Source of the DNA: Murinocardiopsis flavida | GTDB lineage: Bacteria > Actinomycetota > Actinomycetes > Streptosporangiales > Streptosporangiaceae | Direction: 5' to 3' | Length of the DNA stretch: 64,000 nucleotides | Assembly (NCBI RefSeq): GCF_003014485.1 | Contig: NZ_PYGA01000010.1 | Location: forward strand, 62,001 to 126,000 | Shown here: piece by piece, positions 17,542 to 25,992 of the stretch | How positions within the stretch are numbered: position 1 is the stretch's first letter | Layout: the number at the start of each line of letters is the position of its first letter | Program-made: the position numbers and the translations under genes | The notes under the pieces: model-generated | The model's input: only the letters and a program-made list of their open reading frames with translations | The model's database searches: none | Told to the model about the DNA's origin: nothing

Positions 17542-19188
17542 GTGAGCAGTGGTCAGGTAGAGGGCGGCAACGTCACGGTCGTGCTCGGCGAGGCCGTGGC
17601 CGAGGCCGCCGACGTCGCCATCGCGTCGCTGGTGGCCGAGGGCGTCCCAGCGCGGCTCGCCGCCAAGGACGCGTCGCTGTGGGGGCCCGATGCCGCAGAG
17701 GAGGCCGCGGTCCGGCTCGGCTGGGTCGATCTCGCCCGCTCCTCGCGCGCGCTGCTCCCCGAGCTCGGCCGCCAGGTCGACGCGAAGCGCGCCGCGGGGC
17801 TCGACCGGGTCGTCCTCGCGGGCATGGGCGGGTCGTCCCTCGCCCCCGAGGTCATCGCCGCGACCGCGGGCAAACCGCTGGTCACACTCGACACCACCGA
17901 CCCGGCGCAGGTGCGCCGCGCGCTCGGCACCGACCTCGACCGCACCGTGCTGGTGGTGTCGTCCAAGAGCGGCGGGACCGTCGAGACCGACAGCCAGCGC
18001 CGCGCGTTCGAGGCGGCGCTGGAGGAGGCGGGGCTCGACCCCGCCGCGCACATCGTCGTGGTCACCGACCCCGGTTCGCCCCTGGCGGCGACCGCCGCCG
18101 AGAAGGGGTACCCGACCTTCCTCGCCGACCCCGAGGTGGGCGGCCGCTACAGCGCGCTGACCGCGTTCGGGCTGGTCCCGTCCGCGTTGGCGGGGGTCGA
18201 CGTCGAGGCGCTGCTCGACCAGGCCGAGGCGCTGTCGGCGACCCTTGCGTCGGAGCCGACCGGGAACCCCGCGCTCGCGCTGGGCGCGGCCCTGGGCGGG
18301 TTCACCGGGCACGACAAGGTCGTCCTCGCCGGTTCGGCGCCCGCGGGGTTGGGCGACTGGATCGAGCAGCTCGTCGCCGAGTCCACCGGCAAGAACGGCA
18401 CCGGCCTGCTGCCGGTCGTCGTCGAGGACGCCGCGGCGCCGGGCTTCGCCCCCGAGGCCGACACCCACCTGGTCGCGTTCGGCGAGACCGGGCCGCCCGA
18501 CGCGCCGCTCGCCGACACCACCGTCTGGGGTCCGCTCGGCGGGCAGTTCCTGGCCTGGGAGTTCGCCACGGCGATCGCGGGACGGCTGCTCGGCATCGAC
18601 CCGTTCGACCAGCCCAACGTCCAGGAGTCCAAGGACAACACCAAGGCGCTGCTGGAGAAGTCCGGCGACGGCCCCCTGCCGGTCGACACCCCCCTGCTGG
18701 TCGACGGGCCGGTGGAGGTGCACGCCGGTGCCGCGGCCGACTCCGCTGCGGGCCTCGCCGGGGCGGCCGACCTCGACGCCGTCCTGCGCACCCTGCTGCG
18801 CGCGGTCCCCGAGGACGGCTACCTGGCGCTGCTGTGCTACCTCGACCGCGGCGAGGACACCGTCGCCGCCGGGCTGCGCCCGGCGCTCGCCGCGCTCACC
18901 CCGCGCCCGGTGACCTTCGGGTGGGGGCCGCGGTTCCTGCACTCCACCGGCCAGTACCACAAGGGCGGCCCGGCCAACGGCGTCTTCCTCCAGGTCACCG
19001 GCGACAACCCGGCCGACCTCGCCATCCCCGGGCGGCCCTACACCTTCGCCCGGTTGCAGCTCGCCCAGGCGCTGGGCGACTTCGGCGCGCTGGCCGAGCG
19101 CGACCGCCCCGTCGTCCGGCTGCACCTGCGCGACCGCGCGGCCGGCCTCGAACGCGTCGCCCAGGCGCTGGGCCGGGTCAGCCCGTGA
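17542..19188 (+). CDS. pgi: glucose-6-phosphate isomerase (actinobacterial type)
   Basis: A 548-residue SIS-fold sugar isomerase that interconverts glucose-6-P and fructose-6-P. The first SIS domain has VVLAGMGGSSLAPEVIAAT and the phosphate-binding SSKSGGTVETDSQ near residue 142. A second domain contains GLGDWIEQLVAESTGKNGTG, and a NVQESKDNTKALLE segment carries catalytic-type residues. This divergent type, placed between tal and zwf, is typical of several actinomycete families. It could also be annotated as a transaldolase/isomerase-like SIS protein, but the length and motifs fit Pgi. The GTG start at 17542 follows a GAGGAGG site. Confidence 0.88.
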   Translation: MSSGQVEGGNVTVVLGEAVAEAADVAIASLVAEGVPARLAAKDASLWGPDAAEEAAVRLGWVDLARSSRALLPELGRQVDAKRAAGLDRVVLAGMGGSSLAPEVIAATAGKPLVTLDTTDPAQVRRALGTDLDRTVLVVSSKSGGTVETDSQRRAFEAALEEAGLDPAAHIVVVTDPGSPLAATAAEKGYPTFLADPEVGGRYSALTAFGLVPSALAGVDVEALLDQAEALSATLASEPTGNPALALGAALGGFTGHDKVVLAGSAPAGLGDWIEQLVAESTGKNGTGLLPVVVEDAAAPGFAPEADTHLVAFGETGPPDAPLADTTVWGPLGGQFLAWEFATAIAGRLLGIDPFDQPNVQESKDNTKALLEKSGDGPLPVDTPLLVDGPVEVHAGAAADSAAGLAGAADLDAVLRTLLRAVPEDGYLALLCYLDRGEDTVAAGLRPALAALTPRPVTFGWGPRFLHSTGQYHKGGPANGVFLQVTGDNPADLAIPGRPYTFARLQLAQALGDFGALAERDRPVVRLHLRDRAAGLERVAQALGRVSP

Positions 19189-19258
19189 CCCGGCCCTGCG
19201 GCCGGGCACCCCGCGCCGCGGCCCCGACACCGTCCACCACTCAACGGGAAGCAGCGTT

Positions 19259-20803
19259 GTGAAAGAACCGGTGATGCAGGGAGCGGTGCCCAACCCCCTG
19301 CGCAACGTCCTCGACAAGCGGCTGCCGCGCATCGCGGGGCCGAGCGTGCTCGTCCTGTTCGGGGTCACCGGCGACCTCGCACGCAAGAAGCTGCTGCCGG
19401 CGATCTACGACCTCGCCAACCGGGGGCTGCTGCCGCCGGGCTTCGGCCTGGTCGGCTTCGCGCGCCGCGACTGGGCCGACCAGGACTTCGCGGCGCAGGC
19501 CCACGAGGCGGTGCGCAAGTACGCGCGGACCCCCTTCCGCGAGGACGTGTGGCGCCAGCTCAGCGAGGGCGTCCGGTTCGTGCAGGGCGAGCTCGACGAC
19601 GATGACGCGTTCGACCGGCTCGCCGACACCGTGAACCGGCTCGACCAGGAGCGGGGCACCGGCGGCAACTACGCGTTCTACCTGTCGCTGCCGCCGAAGC
19701 TGTTCCCCAGCGTCGTCAAGCAGCTCAAGCGGTCCGGCTTGGCGCAGTCGGACGACGACGCCTGGCGGCGGGTCATCATCGAGAAGCCGTTCGGGCACGA
19801 CCTCGCCAGCGCCAAGGACCTGCACGCCGTCGTCGACGACGTCTTCCCGCCGCAGTCGGTGTTCCGCATCGACCACTACCTCGGCAAGGAGACCGTCCAG
19901 AACATCATGGCGCTGCGGTTCGCCAACACCCTGTTCGAGCCCATGTGGAGCCGGTCGTTCATCGACCACGTACAGATCACCATGGCCGAGGACATCGGGG
20001 TCGGCGGCCGCGCCGGGTACTACGACGGCATCGGCGCCGCGCGCGACGTCATCCAGAACCACCTGCTGCAACTCCTCGCCCTGGTGGCCATGGAGGAGCC
20101 GGTGTCGTTCACCGCCGACGCGATCCGCGCCGAGAAGGAGAAGGTGCTCTCGGCCGTCACCCTGCCCGACGACCTCGCCAAGGGAACGGCGCGCGGCCAG
20201 TACGCCGCCGGGTGGCAGGGCGGCGAGCAGGTCGTGGGCTACCTCGAAGAGGACGGGATCCCGGGCGACTCCGGCACCGAGACGTTCGCGGCGCTGCGGC
20301 TCGACGTCAACACCCGGCGCTGGGCCAACGTCCCGTTCTACCTGCGCACGGGCAAGCGGCTGGGACGGCGGGTGACCGAGGTCGCCCTCGTGTTCCAGGC
20401 CGCGGCGCACCAGATGTTCAGCCACAACGAGATCGAGGAGCAGGGCCGCAACGCGCTGGTGCTGCGCATCCAGCCCGACGAAGGCGTCACCCTGCGCTTC
20501 GGCTCCAAGGTCCCCGGCGCCTCGATGGAGGTGCGCGACGTCAGCATGGACTTCACCTACGGGATGAGCTTCACCGAGGCGAGCCCTGAGGCGTACGAGC
20601 GGCTCATCCTGGACGTCCTCATCGGCGACCCGCCGCTGTTCCCCCGCCAGGAGGAGGTCGAGCTGTCCTGGCGGATCCTCGACCCGGTGGAGGAGTTCTG
20701 GGCCACGCAGGGCAAGCCCGAGCAGTACGAGTCGGGCAACTGGGGCCCGGAGTCGGCCCACGACCTCCTCGCGCGCGACGGCCGCCAGTGGCGCCGCCCG
20801 TAG
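19259..20803 (+). CDS. zwf: glucose-6-phosphate 1-dehydrogenase
   Basis: A 514-residue NADP-dependent dehydrogenase that makes 6-phosphogluconolactone, the entry step of the oxidative pentose phosphate pathway. The nucleotide-binding motif is LFGVTGDLARKKLLPA near residues 32-47. The active-site signature IDHYLGKETVQNI is near residues 204-216. The C-terminal domain ends with the WRILDPVEEFW and YESGNWGPESA segments. The start is a GTG at 19259, 70 bp after pgi. In related genomes opcA and pgl follow directly; here they lie 20.7 kb downstream. Confidence 0.97.
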   Translation: MKEPVMQGAVPNPLRNVLDKRLPRIAGPSVLVLFGVTGDLARKKLLPAIYDLANRGLLPPGFGLVGFARRDWADQDFAAQAHEAVRKYARTPFREDVWRQLSEGVRFVQGELDDDDAFDRLADTVNRLDQERGTGGNYAFYLSLPPKLFPSVVKQLKRSGLAQSDDDAWRRVIIEKPFGHDLASAKDLHAVVDDVFPPQSVFRIDHYLGKETVQNIMALRFANTLFEPMWSRSFIDHVQITMAEDIGVGGRAGYYDGIGAARDVIQNHLLQLLALVAMEEPVSFTADAIRAEKEKVLSAVTLPDDLAKGTARGQYAAGWQGGEQVVGYLEEDGIPGDSGTETFAALRLDVNTRRWANVPFYLRTGKRLGRRVTEVALVFQAAAHQMFSHNEIEEQGRNALVLRIQPDEGVTLRFGSKVPGASMEVRDVSMDFTYGMSFTEASPEAYERLILDVLIGDPPLFPRQEEVELSWRILDPVEEFWATQGKPEQYESGNWGPESAHDLLARDGRQWRRP

Positions 20804-20838
20804 GCGGCGCACGGCGGTAGCCCGCCGTCAGATCCGGC

Positions 20839-20873
20839 CGTGTGGGGCGCCCGCTGTACGGGCGCCCCACACG
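20839..20873. terminator. bidirectional terminator between zwf and imm1
   Basis: A 15-bp perfect stem (20839-20853 with 20859-20873, outer bases CGTGTGGGGCGCCCG) closes a 5-nt loop CTGTA. It lies between convergent genes, 35 bp after the zwf stop and 14 bp after the stop of the minus-strand gene at 20888. Confidence 0.8.
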
Positions 20874-20887
20874 TGCGACCGGCCGGG

Positions 20888-21292
20888 TCAGCCGACCGGC
20901 GGCGCACCCGTGCGGCCCGTGACCCGCACCGTGTTGGTGTGGAAGTCGCCGGCGTAATGGCCGGCCTCGAAGCCCGCCGCCGCCAGCAGCCCGCGCAGGG
21001 TCTCGGCCATGGTGGCCATGGCCGTGTGCCAGTAGTCGGCGCGCGCCTCCGCGATCTCCGGGGGGCATTCGCCGTAGACCGCCTGGCGGCGCAGGATCTC
21101 GTGGGTCCGCCAGGTGACGTAAACCCCGCCCTGTTCGTCGGCGAGCGGGTCGACCGTGACCTCCACCCCCGACTGATAGGTGGGGCTGATCTCGCTGACG
21201 ACCGGCAGGCCGGCCGCTGCGAGGTCCTCGACGACCTGCATGGCGAGCCGGTTGCGTTCGTCCATGACCTCGCGGTCGGCGTGCTCGGGCAC
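20888..21292 (-). CDS. putative immunity protein for the deaminase toxin
   Basis: A 134-residue acidic, soluble protein of no family I recognise, starting MPEHADREVMDERNRLAMQV. It contains TYQSGVEVTVDPLADEQGGVYVTW split by a short turn, and a helical block with YWHTAMATMAETLRGLLAAA. The GTG start at 21292 has GAGGAG 6 bp upstream; longer in-frame starts lack this. The gene lies 69 bp downstream of the toxin with the deaminase tip, the usual place for a cognate immunity gene in polymorphic toxin loci. The immunity role is inferred from that position. Confidence 0.6.
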   Translation of the reverse strand: MPEHADREVMDERNRLAMQVVEDLAAAGLPVVSEISPTYQSGVEVTVDPLADEQGGVYVTWRTHEILRRQAVYGECPPEIAEARADYWHTAMATMAETLRGLLAAAGFEAGHYAGDFHTNTVRVTGRTGAPPVG

Positions 21293-21361
21293 GGGGCTCC
21301 TCAAGGGGCGTGCGGCTGGGACGGGGCGGCCCGGGCGGGCCCGTTGCGGCAACCGGTGCCG

Positions 21362-22924
21362 CTAGCGTCCCCGCCGTGCGCCGCGGATCATATCGGCGAG
21401 CCGCTCGTTGCTCTGGGTGCGCTTGCGGTCGAAATCAGGGTCGTTGGCCCGCGGCCATTCTACGGCGAACTTGACCTTCGCATCGGGGTGCAGGTTCTCC
21501 TCGAGGAGTTTCTGGCATCGGGAACACGGCTGCCGGTCGGAGTAGAGCTCTTCGATGTCCTCGGCGACGAAGTCGTTCTTGTTCTCCTTGAGCAGCCGGT
21601 CGAGGACGTCGTCCTCGGAATGCCATGATTCGTCCTTGGTCCCGGCGGAATACCCGCACACGTAATCGGACCGGCCCTTGACCTTCACGGCGACCACATT
21701 GCGCCACGCGGGGATCGCATTGTCGCGGCGGCACTTGTCGGCGGCCTTGCTCAATTCATCGACCCCGTATTCGACCAGCCCTTCGCACTTGTAGTTGTGC
21801 GTGAGGACGTCGGAGTCGCCGACCTGCACGTAGTAGGTCGCCAACCCCGCGACGGTCAGATTGTGCACGCGCTGGTCCGGCGCGGTGCGCGGGCGCGCAC
21901 CGCGAAGCTCCGGCCATCGGCCGTCGGCCGAGCGCAGCGGGGTGCCGACCGCCAATTCGCCCGCTGTGACCCACTCGGCGGTGCCCGGCGCCCAGAACGG
22001 GTGCTCGGCGGTCGCGGTGACCCGGCCCCCGCTGCCGCCCGGTGTCGTGAACCCCAGGTCCACAAGCTCCTTGGGGCCGGTGTCGGACAGCGTGTCGACA
22101 ACGGTGCGGGGGCCTTCGGTACCGGTGCGCGGGTCGAAGGCGTGGACGGCGTCGCCGACATCGATGGACTCGATCGGCGCGTAGGCGCCGTCGGCCATGC
22201 GCACGCGGGTGCCCGGCACGAAGCTGTTCCCGGACGCGAGGCACGGCGCCCGGCGCTTGGTGTCGCGCTTCTTCTTGAGGTCGTCGAGCTTCTTCTTCTG
22301 GTCGTCGAGGCGCTTCTTGGCCTGCTCGTACGCCTTGCTGCCCTTGCGCCACTTGTCGAAGAGCTTGTACGCCTTGGGGATCTTGGAGACGACCTTCAGC
22401 GCCTTGCCCCACGGGATGGCGGTGAGCGCGGTCTCCAGGCAGGCCAGGATGTCGCCCTTGGTGAAGCAGTCCTTGGCCTTGTCCCAGCCGATCAGCTCTT
22501 TCAGCAGCTCGATCAGGAGCTTGTCGGTCTGGTCGGCGTCGCCCTTCTTCTGGTCGTGCTCCTTGGCCAGCCGGTCGTACTCCCGCTGCGCTTCGTCGAT
22601 CTCGCGGTCGAGCGCGGGGTCGCCCGATGTGCCGGGGTCGCCCGAGGTGGCGGGGCCGTCGGTGGGCCCACCGGTGGGGTCGGCCGCGGCAGCGGTGGGG
22701 TCGCCCCCTGCCCCGGGGCCGTCACCGGGCCCGCCGGGGCCGCCCTTCTTGGGATCGCAGTGGTCTGCGTCGTACAGCTCGCACACCGCCGAGGTGACCG
22801 CGGGCGTGACCGAAGCCGGTAGGCCGGAAGCGATGAGGGCCGCGAGCACCACCGCGGCGAGAATGACCAGGGCGCCGTATTCGATCTTTCCGGCACCCGA
22901 TTCGGCACGCCAGACCCAGTGCAT
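21362..22924 (-). CDS. polymorphic toxin 1: pilin-like N-terminus, HINT domain, deaminase tip
   Basis: A 520-residue modular toxin. Residues 1-10 are a short basic leader; G10-AGKIEY follows (G-x4-E-Y, E15/Y16), then a ~22-residue hydrophobic helix, as in Flp/Tad pilins. Next come a Cys pair (CELYDADHC), a Gly/Pro/Asp linker, a coiled-coil region with CFTKGDILACLETALTAIPW, and a HINT domain from SFVPGTRV to the terminal THN, with TAEHPFWAPG inside. The 143-residue tip has zinc-deaminase motifs: WHSE (H435, E437) and PCSRC (C467, C470). It may deaminate nucleic acid or nucleotides (XOO_2897/SCP1.201-like class). The ATG at 22924 matches its two paralogues. The residue before SF in HINT is Asn. 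Confidence 0.85.
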   Translation of the reverse strand: MHWVWRAESGAGKIEYGALVILAAVVLAALIASGLPASVTPAVTSAVCELYDADHCDPKKGGPGGPGDGPGAGGDPTAAAADPTGGPTDGPATSGDPGTSGDPALDREIDEAQREYDRLAKEHDQKKGDADQTDKLLIELLKELIGWDKAKDCFTKGDILACLETALTAIPWGKALKVVSKIPKAYKLFDKWRKGSKAYEQAKKRLDDQKKKLDDLKKKRDTKRRAPCLASGNSFVPGTRVRMADGAYAPIESIDVGDAVHAFDPRTGTEGPRTVVDTLSDTGPKELVDLGFTTPGGSGGRVTATAEHPFWAPGTAEWVTAGELAVGTPLRSADGRWPELRGARPRTAPDQRVHNLTVAGLATYYVQVGDSDVLTHNYKCEGLVEYGVDELSKAADKCRRDNAIPAWRNVVAVKVKGRSDYVCGYSAGTKDESWHSEDDVLDRLLKENKNDFVAEDIEELYSDRQPCSRCQKLLEENLHPDAKVKFAVEWPRANDPDFDRKRTQSNERLADMIRGARRGR

Positions 22925-23188
22925 TGGATCTCGCCTTCGAGAGGGAGGAGAGCACTCCGGTGCACCATACCGAGACAATGGTCACAATACACTTCCCCGA
23001 CCCCTGGCCGACTCCGGCCAGAAAGCGCACCCCAGCCCCACCACACCGCGATTATCCGGCCGGAATCCGCGAAATCGGGAACCCGTTCAAGATCGCGAAT
23101 TCAACGGAATCCGCATTCGCCCACGCACTTCCCCATAATGATCTTCCCGATGATCTTCACTCCGCCCTCGGCGACCCGAACGGCCCTT

Positions 23189-23596
23189 TCAGCCGAAGAC
23201 GCCTAAACGGTCGCGGTGGTGTGCCCACCGTTCGGCCACCTCCGCGGGGCGCAGGAGTTCCCGCTGCCCCCGGACGACGATGCCGTACTTCGCCGCCATG
23301 GCGGCGATGAAGCGCACCGCGAACTCCTCGGATCCCGGGGTGCGCGAGACCTGAAGGCTGACCAGGAACCCGGGCGGCTCCCCGAGGGCCTCGGTGAGTT
23401 CGGCGCCGTGGTCCTCCAGGTGACCGGGGGTCGGGAAGTCCGGGTCATAGAAGAACCAGACGGTCTTGTCGCCGTCCTGCCACTGCCCCGACGTCCATTC
23501 ATCGGGGTTGCGCTCGGCACCGGCGGCCCCCAGAACGCCCAGGAACCCCGATTCGCCGATGGACCCGCCGCCGATGACGTCGATCGTGTACGACAA
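23189..23596 (-). CDS. small protein, possible additional immunity gene
   Basis: A 135-residue soluble protein starting (TTG) MSYTIDVIGGGSIGESGF. The middle has an aromatic strand VWFFYDPDF and a FLVSLQVSRTP strand; the C-terminal helix holds LLRPAEVAERW. I recognise no family. GGGGAG lies just upstream of the TTG. It follows the gene at 23641 after 44 bp and sits before the promoter of toxin 1, so it has no toxin directly in front of it. It may be a second immunity gene for toxin 2 or an orphan left after a toxin was lost. Confidence 0.6.
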   Translation of the reverse strand: MSYTIDVIGGGSIGESGFLGVLGAAGAERNPDEWTSGQWQDGDKTVWFFYDPDFPTPGHLEDHGAELTEALGEPPGFLVSLQVSRTPGSEEFAVRFIAAMAAKYGIVVRGQRELLRPAEVAERWAHHRDRLGVFG

Positions 23597-23640
23597 CCCT
23601 GCTCCCCTGGCGCGCCTCCGAGCACGGTCGGCACCGACCG

Positions 23641-24111
23641 TCAGCGGGACTCGCGTGCGAGCCGCCTGATCCGCTTGGTCCTGCCGCCGGTGGTGAGGTG
23701 GCCGAGGACCCGCGGATCAGCGGACTCTTCCACGATCTTCAGTTGCAGCCAGTCCGACCAGTTCGGCGAGTCCTCTTCGACACGCTCGCCCGGATAGTCT
23801 CCGGAGAGCACGTCCTCCAGCACGCCCCACTCCTCGGCGCGCCTGCGGGCGAAGTCCGCGAACTCCGGGGGGAGCGCGCCGACCCAGGCGTCCCGCTCAC
23901 TCCGGTCGACCCGACCCAGGACGCCGACCACGACCGAGGACGCCAGCGCAGGGTCGTCCTCACCCGCAACGCACTCGTGGAGCAGGCCGAACGCCTCGGG
24001 CCGTTCGATCGCCTGCCGGTAGACCTGCCACCGACCGTGGTCGGACCCGAGGTCCGACCCCTCGACCCCGACAAGCCGCTGAAGCCGCACCACCGCTGCG
24101 CGGTCCGTCAA
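23641..24111 (-). CDS. putative immunity protein for toxin 2
   Basis: A soluble acidic protein of about 156 residues, family not recognised. It is rich in Trp and Glu (ERDAWVGALPPEFADFARRR, NWSDWLQLKIVEES) and ends in a basic tail. The TTG at 24111 with GAGGGGG five bases upstream is preferred because the first in-frame ATG (24180) overlaps the toxin 2 coding end by 32 bp and adds a low-complexity Arg stretch; a GTG at 24129 is another option. It begins 37 bp after the toxin 2 stop, the usual position for an immunity gene. Confidence 0.6.
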   Translation of the reverse strand: MTDRAAVVRLQRLVGVEGSDLGSDHGRWQVYRQAIERPEAFGLLHECVAGEDDPALASSVVVGVLGRVDRSERDAWVGALPPEFADFARRRAEEWGVLEDVLSGDYPGERVEEDSPNWSDWLQLKIVEESADPRVLGHLTTGGRTKRIRRLARESR

Positions 24112-24148
24112 CTGGTCCCCCTCGCACACGCCGACCCCGACAACGGCA

Positions 24149-25558
24149 TCAGCAGTCCTTCTTCTTCTTGGCGTCCTCATTCTCCTTGTTCCGCTTCATG
24201 TCCTCGCGGATCGCCTTGCGGATCTTGCCGATGTTCTCGTCCACGACCTTCCGCTGCTTGGGGGACAGCTCCGGATCGCCCTTCAGCGGCTTTCCGTTCT
24301 GACCGATCCGCACCTCTTTTCCGCCGCCCTTGACGTGGGCGTGCGGTGGTGCGTGGTCATTGGAGTAGATGACGATCTTGACCTTGTTGACCTCGACGAC
24401 CGTTCCGGTGGTACCGCCCTTGCCCGTGTTGTGCACGAGCAATGGGGACCCGCCGGCGGCCACGAAGTAGGTGTGGAGGTCGTCGACGGTGAGGTTGTGG
24501 ACGGTCTCCCGTTCGCTTTCGCGCTCGTCGACGCCGGTGACCCGCGCCCACTCACCCGAACTCGTTCGGAGCCGGGTTCCGGGGTCCAGGTCGGCGGCAT
24601 CGACCCACTGGGCCTCCTCGGGAACCCAGAACGGGTGCCCGGCGGTGGCGGTGACACTCGAATCCCCGCCATCACCGTCGGCCACGGTGATGGTGACGAG
24701 GGACTTCGTACCGGTCCCCTCCACCAGGTCGGTGACGGAGCGCGGCCCCTCCTCACCCGTTCGGGGGTCGAAGGCGAGAACCTGGTCGCCCATCTCGACG
24801 TCCTTGATGGGCACGGTCGACCCGTCGGCGAGCACAACGGGGGTACCGGGAAGGAAGCTATTCGGCGCCCGATGGGTGTCGGGCTTCGTGACCGGGCAGC
24901 TCTCCTTCTTCTTTCTCTTCTCCTTGAGGTCGTCGAGCTTCTTCTTCTGTTTGTCGAGCCGGCCCTTGATCTTGTCGTAGGCCTTGCTGCCCTTGCGCCA
25001 CTTGTCGAAGAGCTTGTACGCCTTGGGGATCTTGGAGACGAACTTCAGCGCCTTGCCCCACGGAAGGGCAGTGATCGCCGTTTTCAGGCACGCGAGGATG
25101 TCGCCCTCGGTGAAGCACTTCTTGGCGTCCTCCCAGCCGATCAACTCCTTGAGGAGATCCATCAACTCCTTGTCGATGTCGCCGGCTTCGCCCTTCTTCT
25201 CGTCGTGCTCCTTGAGAAGGTCGTCGTACTCCTTCTGCGCGTCCTCGATCTCCTTGTCGAGCTTGGGGTCGCCGCTGGGACCGCCATCGCCGTCGCCGCT
25301 GTCGGCGGCGGCGGTGGCGTCAGGGCCCGCCGTCGGGTCGCCCGAGGAGTCGGGGTCGCCGGGTCCGCCCGGGCCGCCGTTCTCCGGCTTGCAGTGCTCC
25401 GCGGTGTACAGCTCGCAGACGGCGGCGGTGACCGCCGGAGTCACTCCGCTCGGCAGGCCCGCGCTGAGCAGTGCCGCGACGATGACACCGGCCAGCACGA
25501 CCAGGGCGCCGTACTCGATCGCTCCGGCACCGGACTCGGCACGCCACACCCACCGCAT
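24149..25558 (-). CDS. polymorphic toxin 2: pilin-like N-terminus, HINT domain, DUF4160-like tip
   Basis: A 469-residue paralogue of toxins 1 and 3. The N-terminus MRWVWRAESG|AGAIEYG has the same G-x4-E-Y motif (G10, E15, Y16) and hydrophobic helix. The Cys pair CELYTAEHC, linker, coiled coil and ACLKTAITALPW block follow. The HINT domain runs from SFLPGTPV to LLVHN, with TAGHPFWVPE replacing the usual T-x-x-HPFW. The tip is only 92 residues: VVEVNKVKIVIYSNDHAPPH, AHVKGGGKEVRIG and a lysine-rich helix. The HAPPHAHV pattern (about residues 402-409) resembles DUF4160 proteins. Its activity is unknown. The ATG at 25558 matches toxin 3; a TTG 9 bp upstream is in frame. Confidence 0.82.
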   Translation of the reverse strand: MRWVWRAESGAGAIEYGALVVLAGVIVAALLSAGLPSGVTPAVTAAVCELYTAEHCKPENGGPGGPGDPDSSGDPTAGPDATAAADSGDGDGGPSGDPKLDKEIEDAQKEYDDLLKEHDEKKGEAGDIDKELMDLLKELIGWEDAKKCFTEGDILACLKTAITALPWGKALKFVSKIPKAYKLFDKWRKGSKAYDKIKGRLDKQKKKLDDLKEKRKKKESCPVTKPDTHRAPNSFLPGTPVVLADGSTVPIKDVEMGDQVLAFDPRTGEEGPRSVTDLVEGTGTKSLVTITVADGDGGDSSVTATAGHPFWVPEEAQWVDAADLDPGTRLRTSSGEWARVTGVDERESERETVHNLTVDDLHTYFVAAGGSPLLVHNTGKGGTTGTVVEVNKVKIVIYSNDHAPPHAHVKGGGKEVRIGQNGKPLKGDPELSPKQRKVVDENIGKIRKAIREDMKRNKENEDAKKKKDC

Positions 25559-25678
25559 AAGGGTCAACTCTCAGAAAGCGGGACAAATGACAACCGGACG
25601 AACGATACTCATCATCCGATGTCGGACAACCCGCCTCCGTGGCCGGTTCTGGCCGGGGTGGGGACGAGCGCGGTGCGC

Positions 25679-25924
25679 TCAGTCGCCGGAGATCCAGAGG
25701 TAGCCGCGGTCGAGGACCGCCTTGTCGATGAGGATCTCCAGGACTTCGACGCTGGTGCGCAGGTCGGGGTGTGCGTCCCTGATCCGCGCCAGTTCCCGCT
25801 TGATGCGGTTCATCTGGGGGACGTTGAACATGGTGTCGCCGTGCTGGTAGACGGAGTCGAGCAGGCTCCCCTCCTCGGCGTTGTCCAGGACCGGCGCCAG
25901 GTGCCTGCTGTGCACCGGCCCCAC
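25679..25924 (-). CDS. putative immunity protein for toxin 3 (start uncertain)
   Basis: At least 81 residues, soluble, family not recognised; contains DTMFNVPQMNRIKREL and ends GYLWISGD. The GTG at 25924 is the first standard start, but its GGGAG is only 3 bp away. Upstream codons continue in frame with protein-like sequence (TIGYAVYIENQVHDREY), back to an ATC at 25972 that has AGGGGG five bases before it. That would give 97 residues from a rare AUC start. The position directly after toxin 3 supports an immunity role. Confidence 0.5.
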   Translation of the reverse strand: MGPVHSRHLAPVLDNAEEGSLLDSVYQHGDTMFNVPQMNRIKRELARIRDAHPDLRTSVEVLEILIDKAVLDRGYLWISGD

Positions 25925-25992
25925 ATACTCCCGATCGTGGACCTGGTTCTCGATATAGACCGCGTATCCGATGGTCGCCCCCTGGCCCGGCT

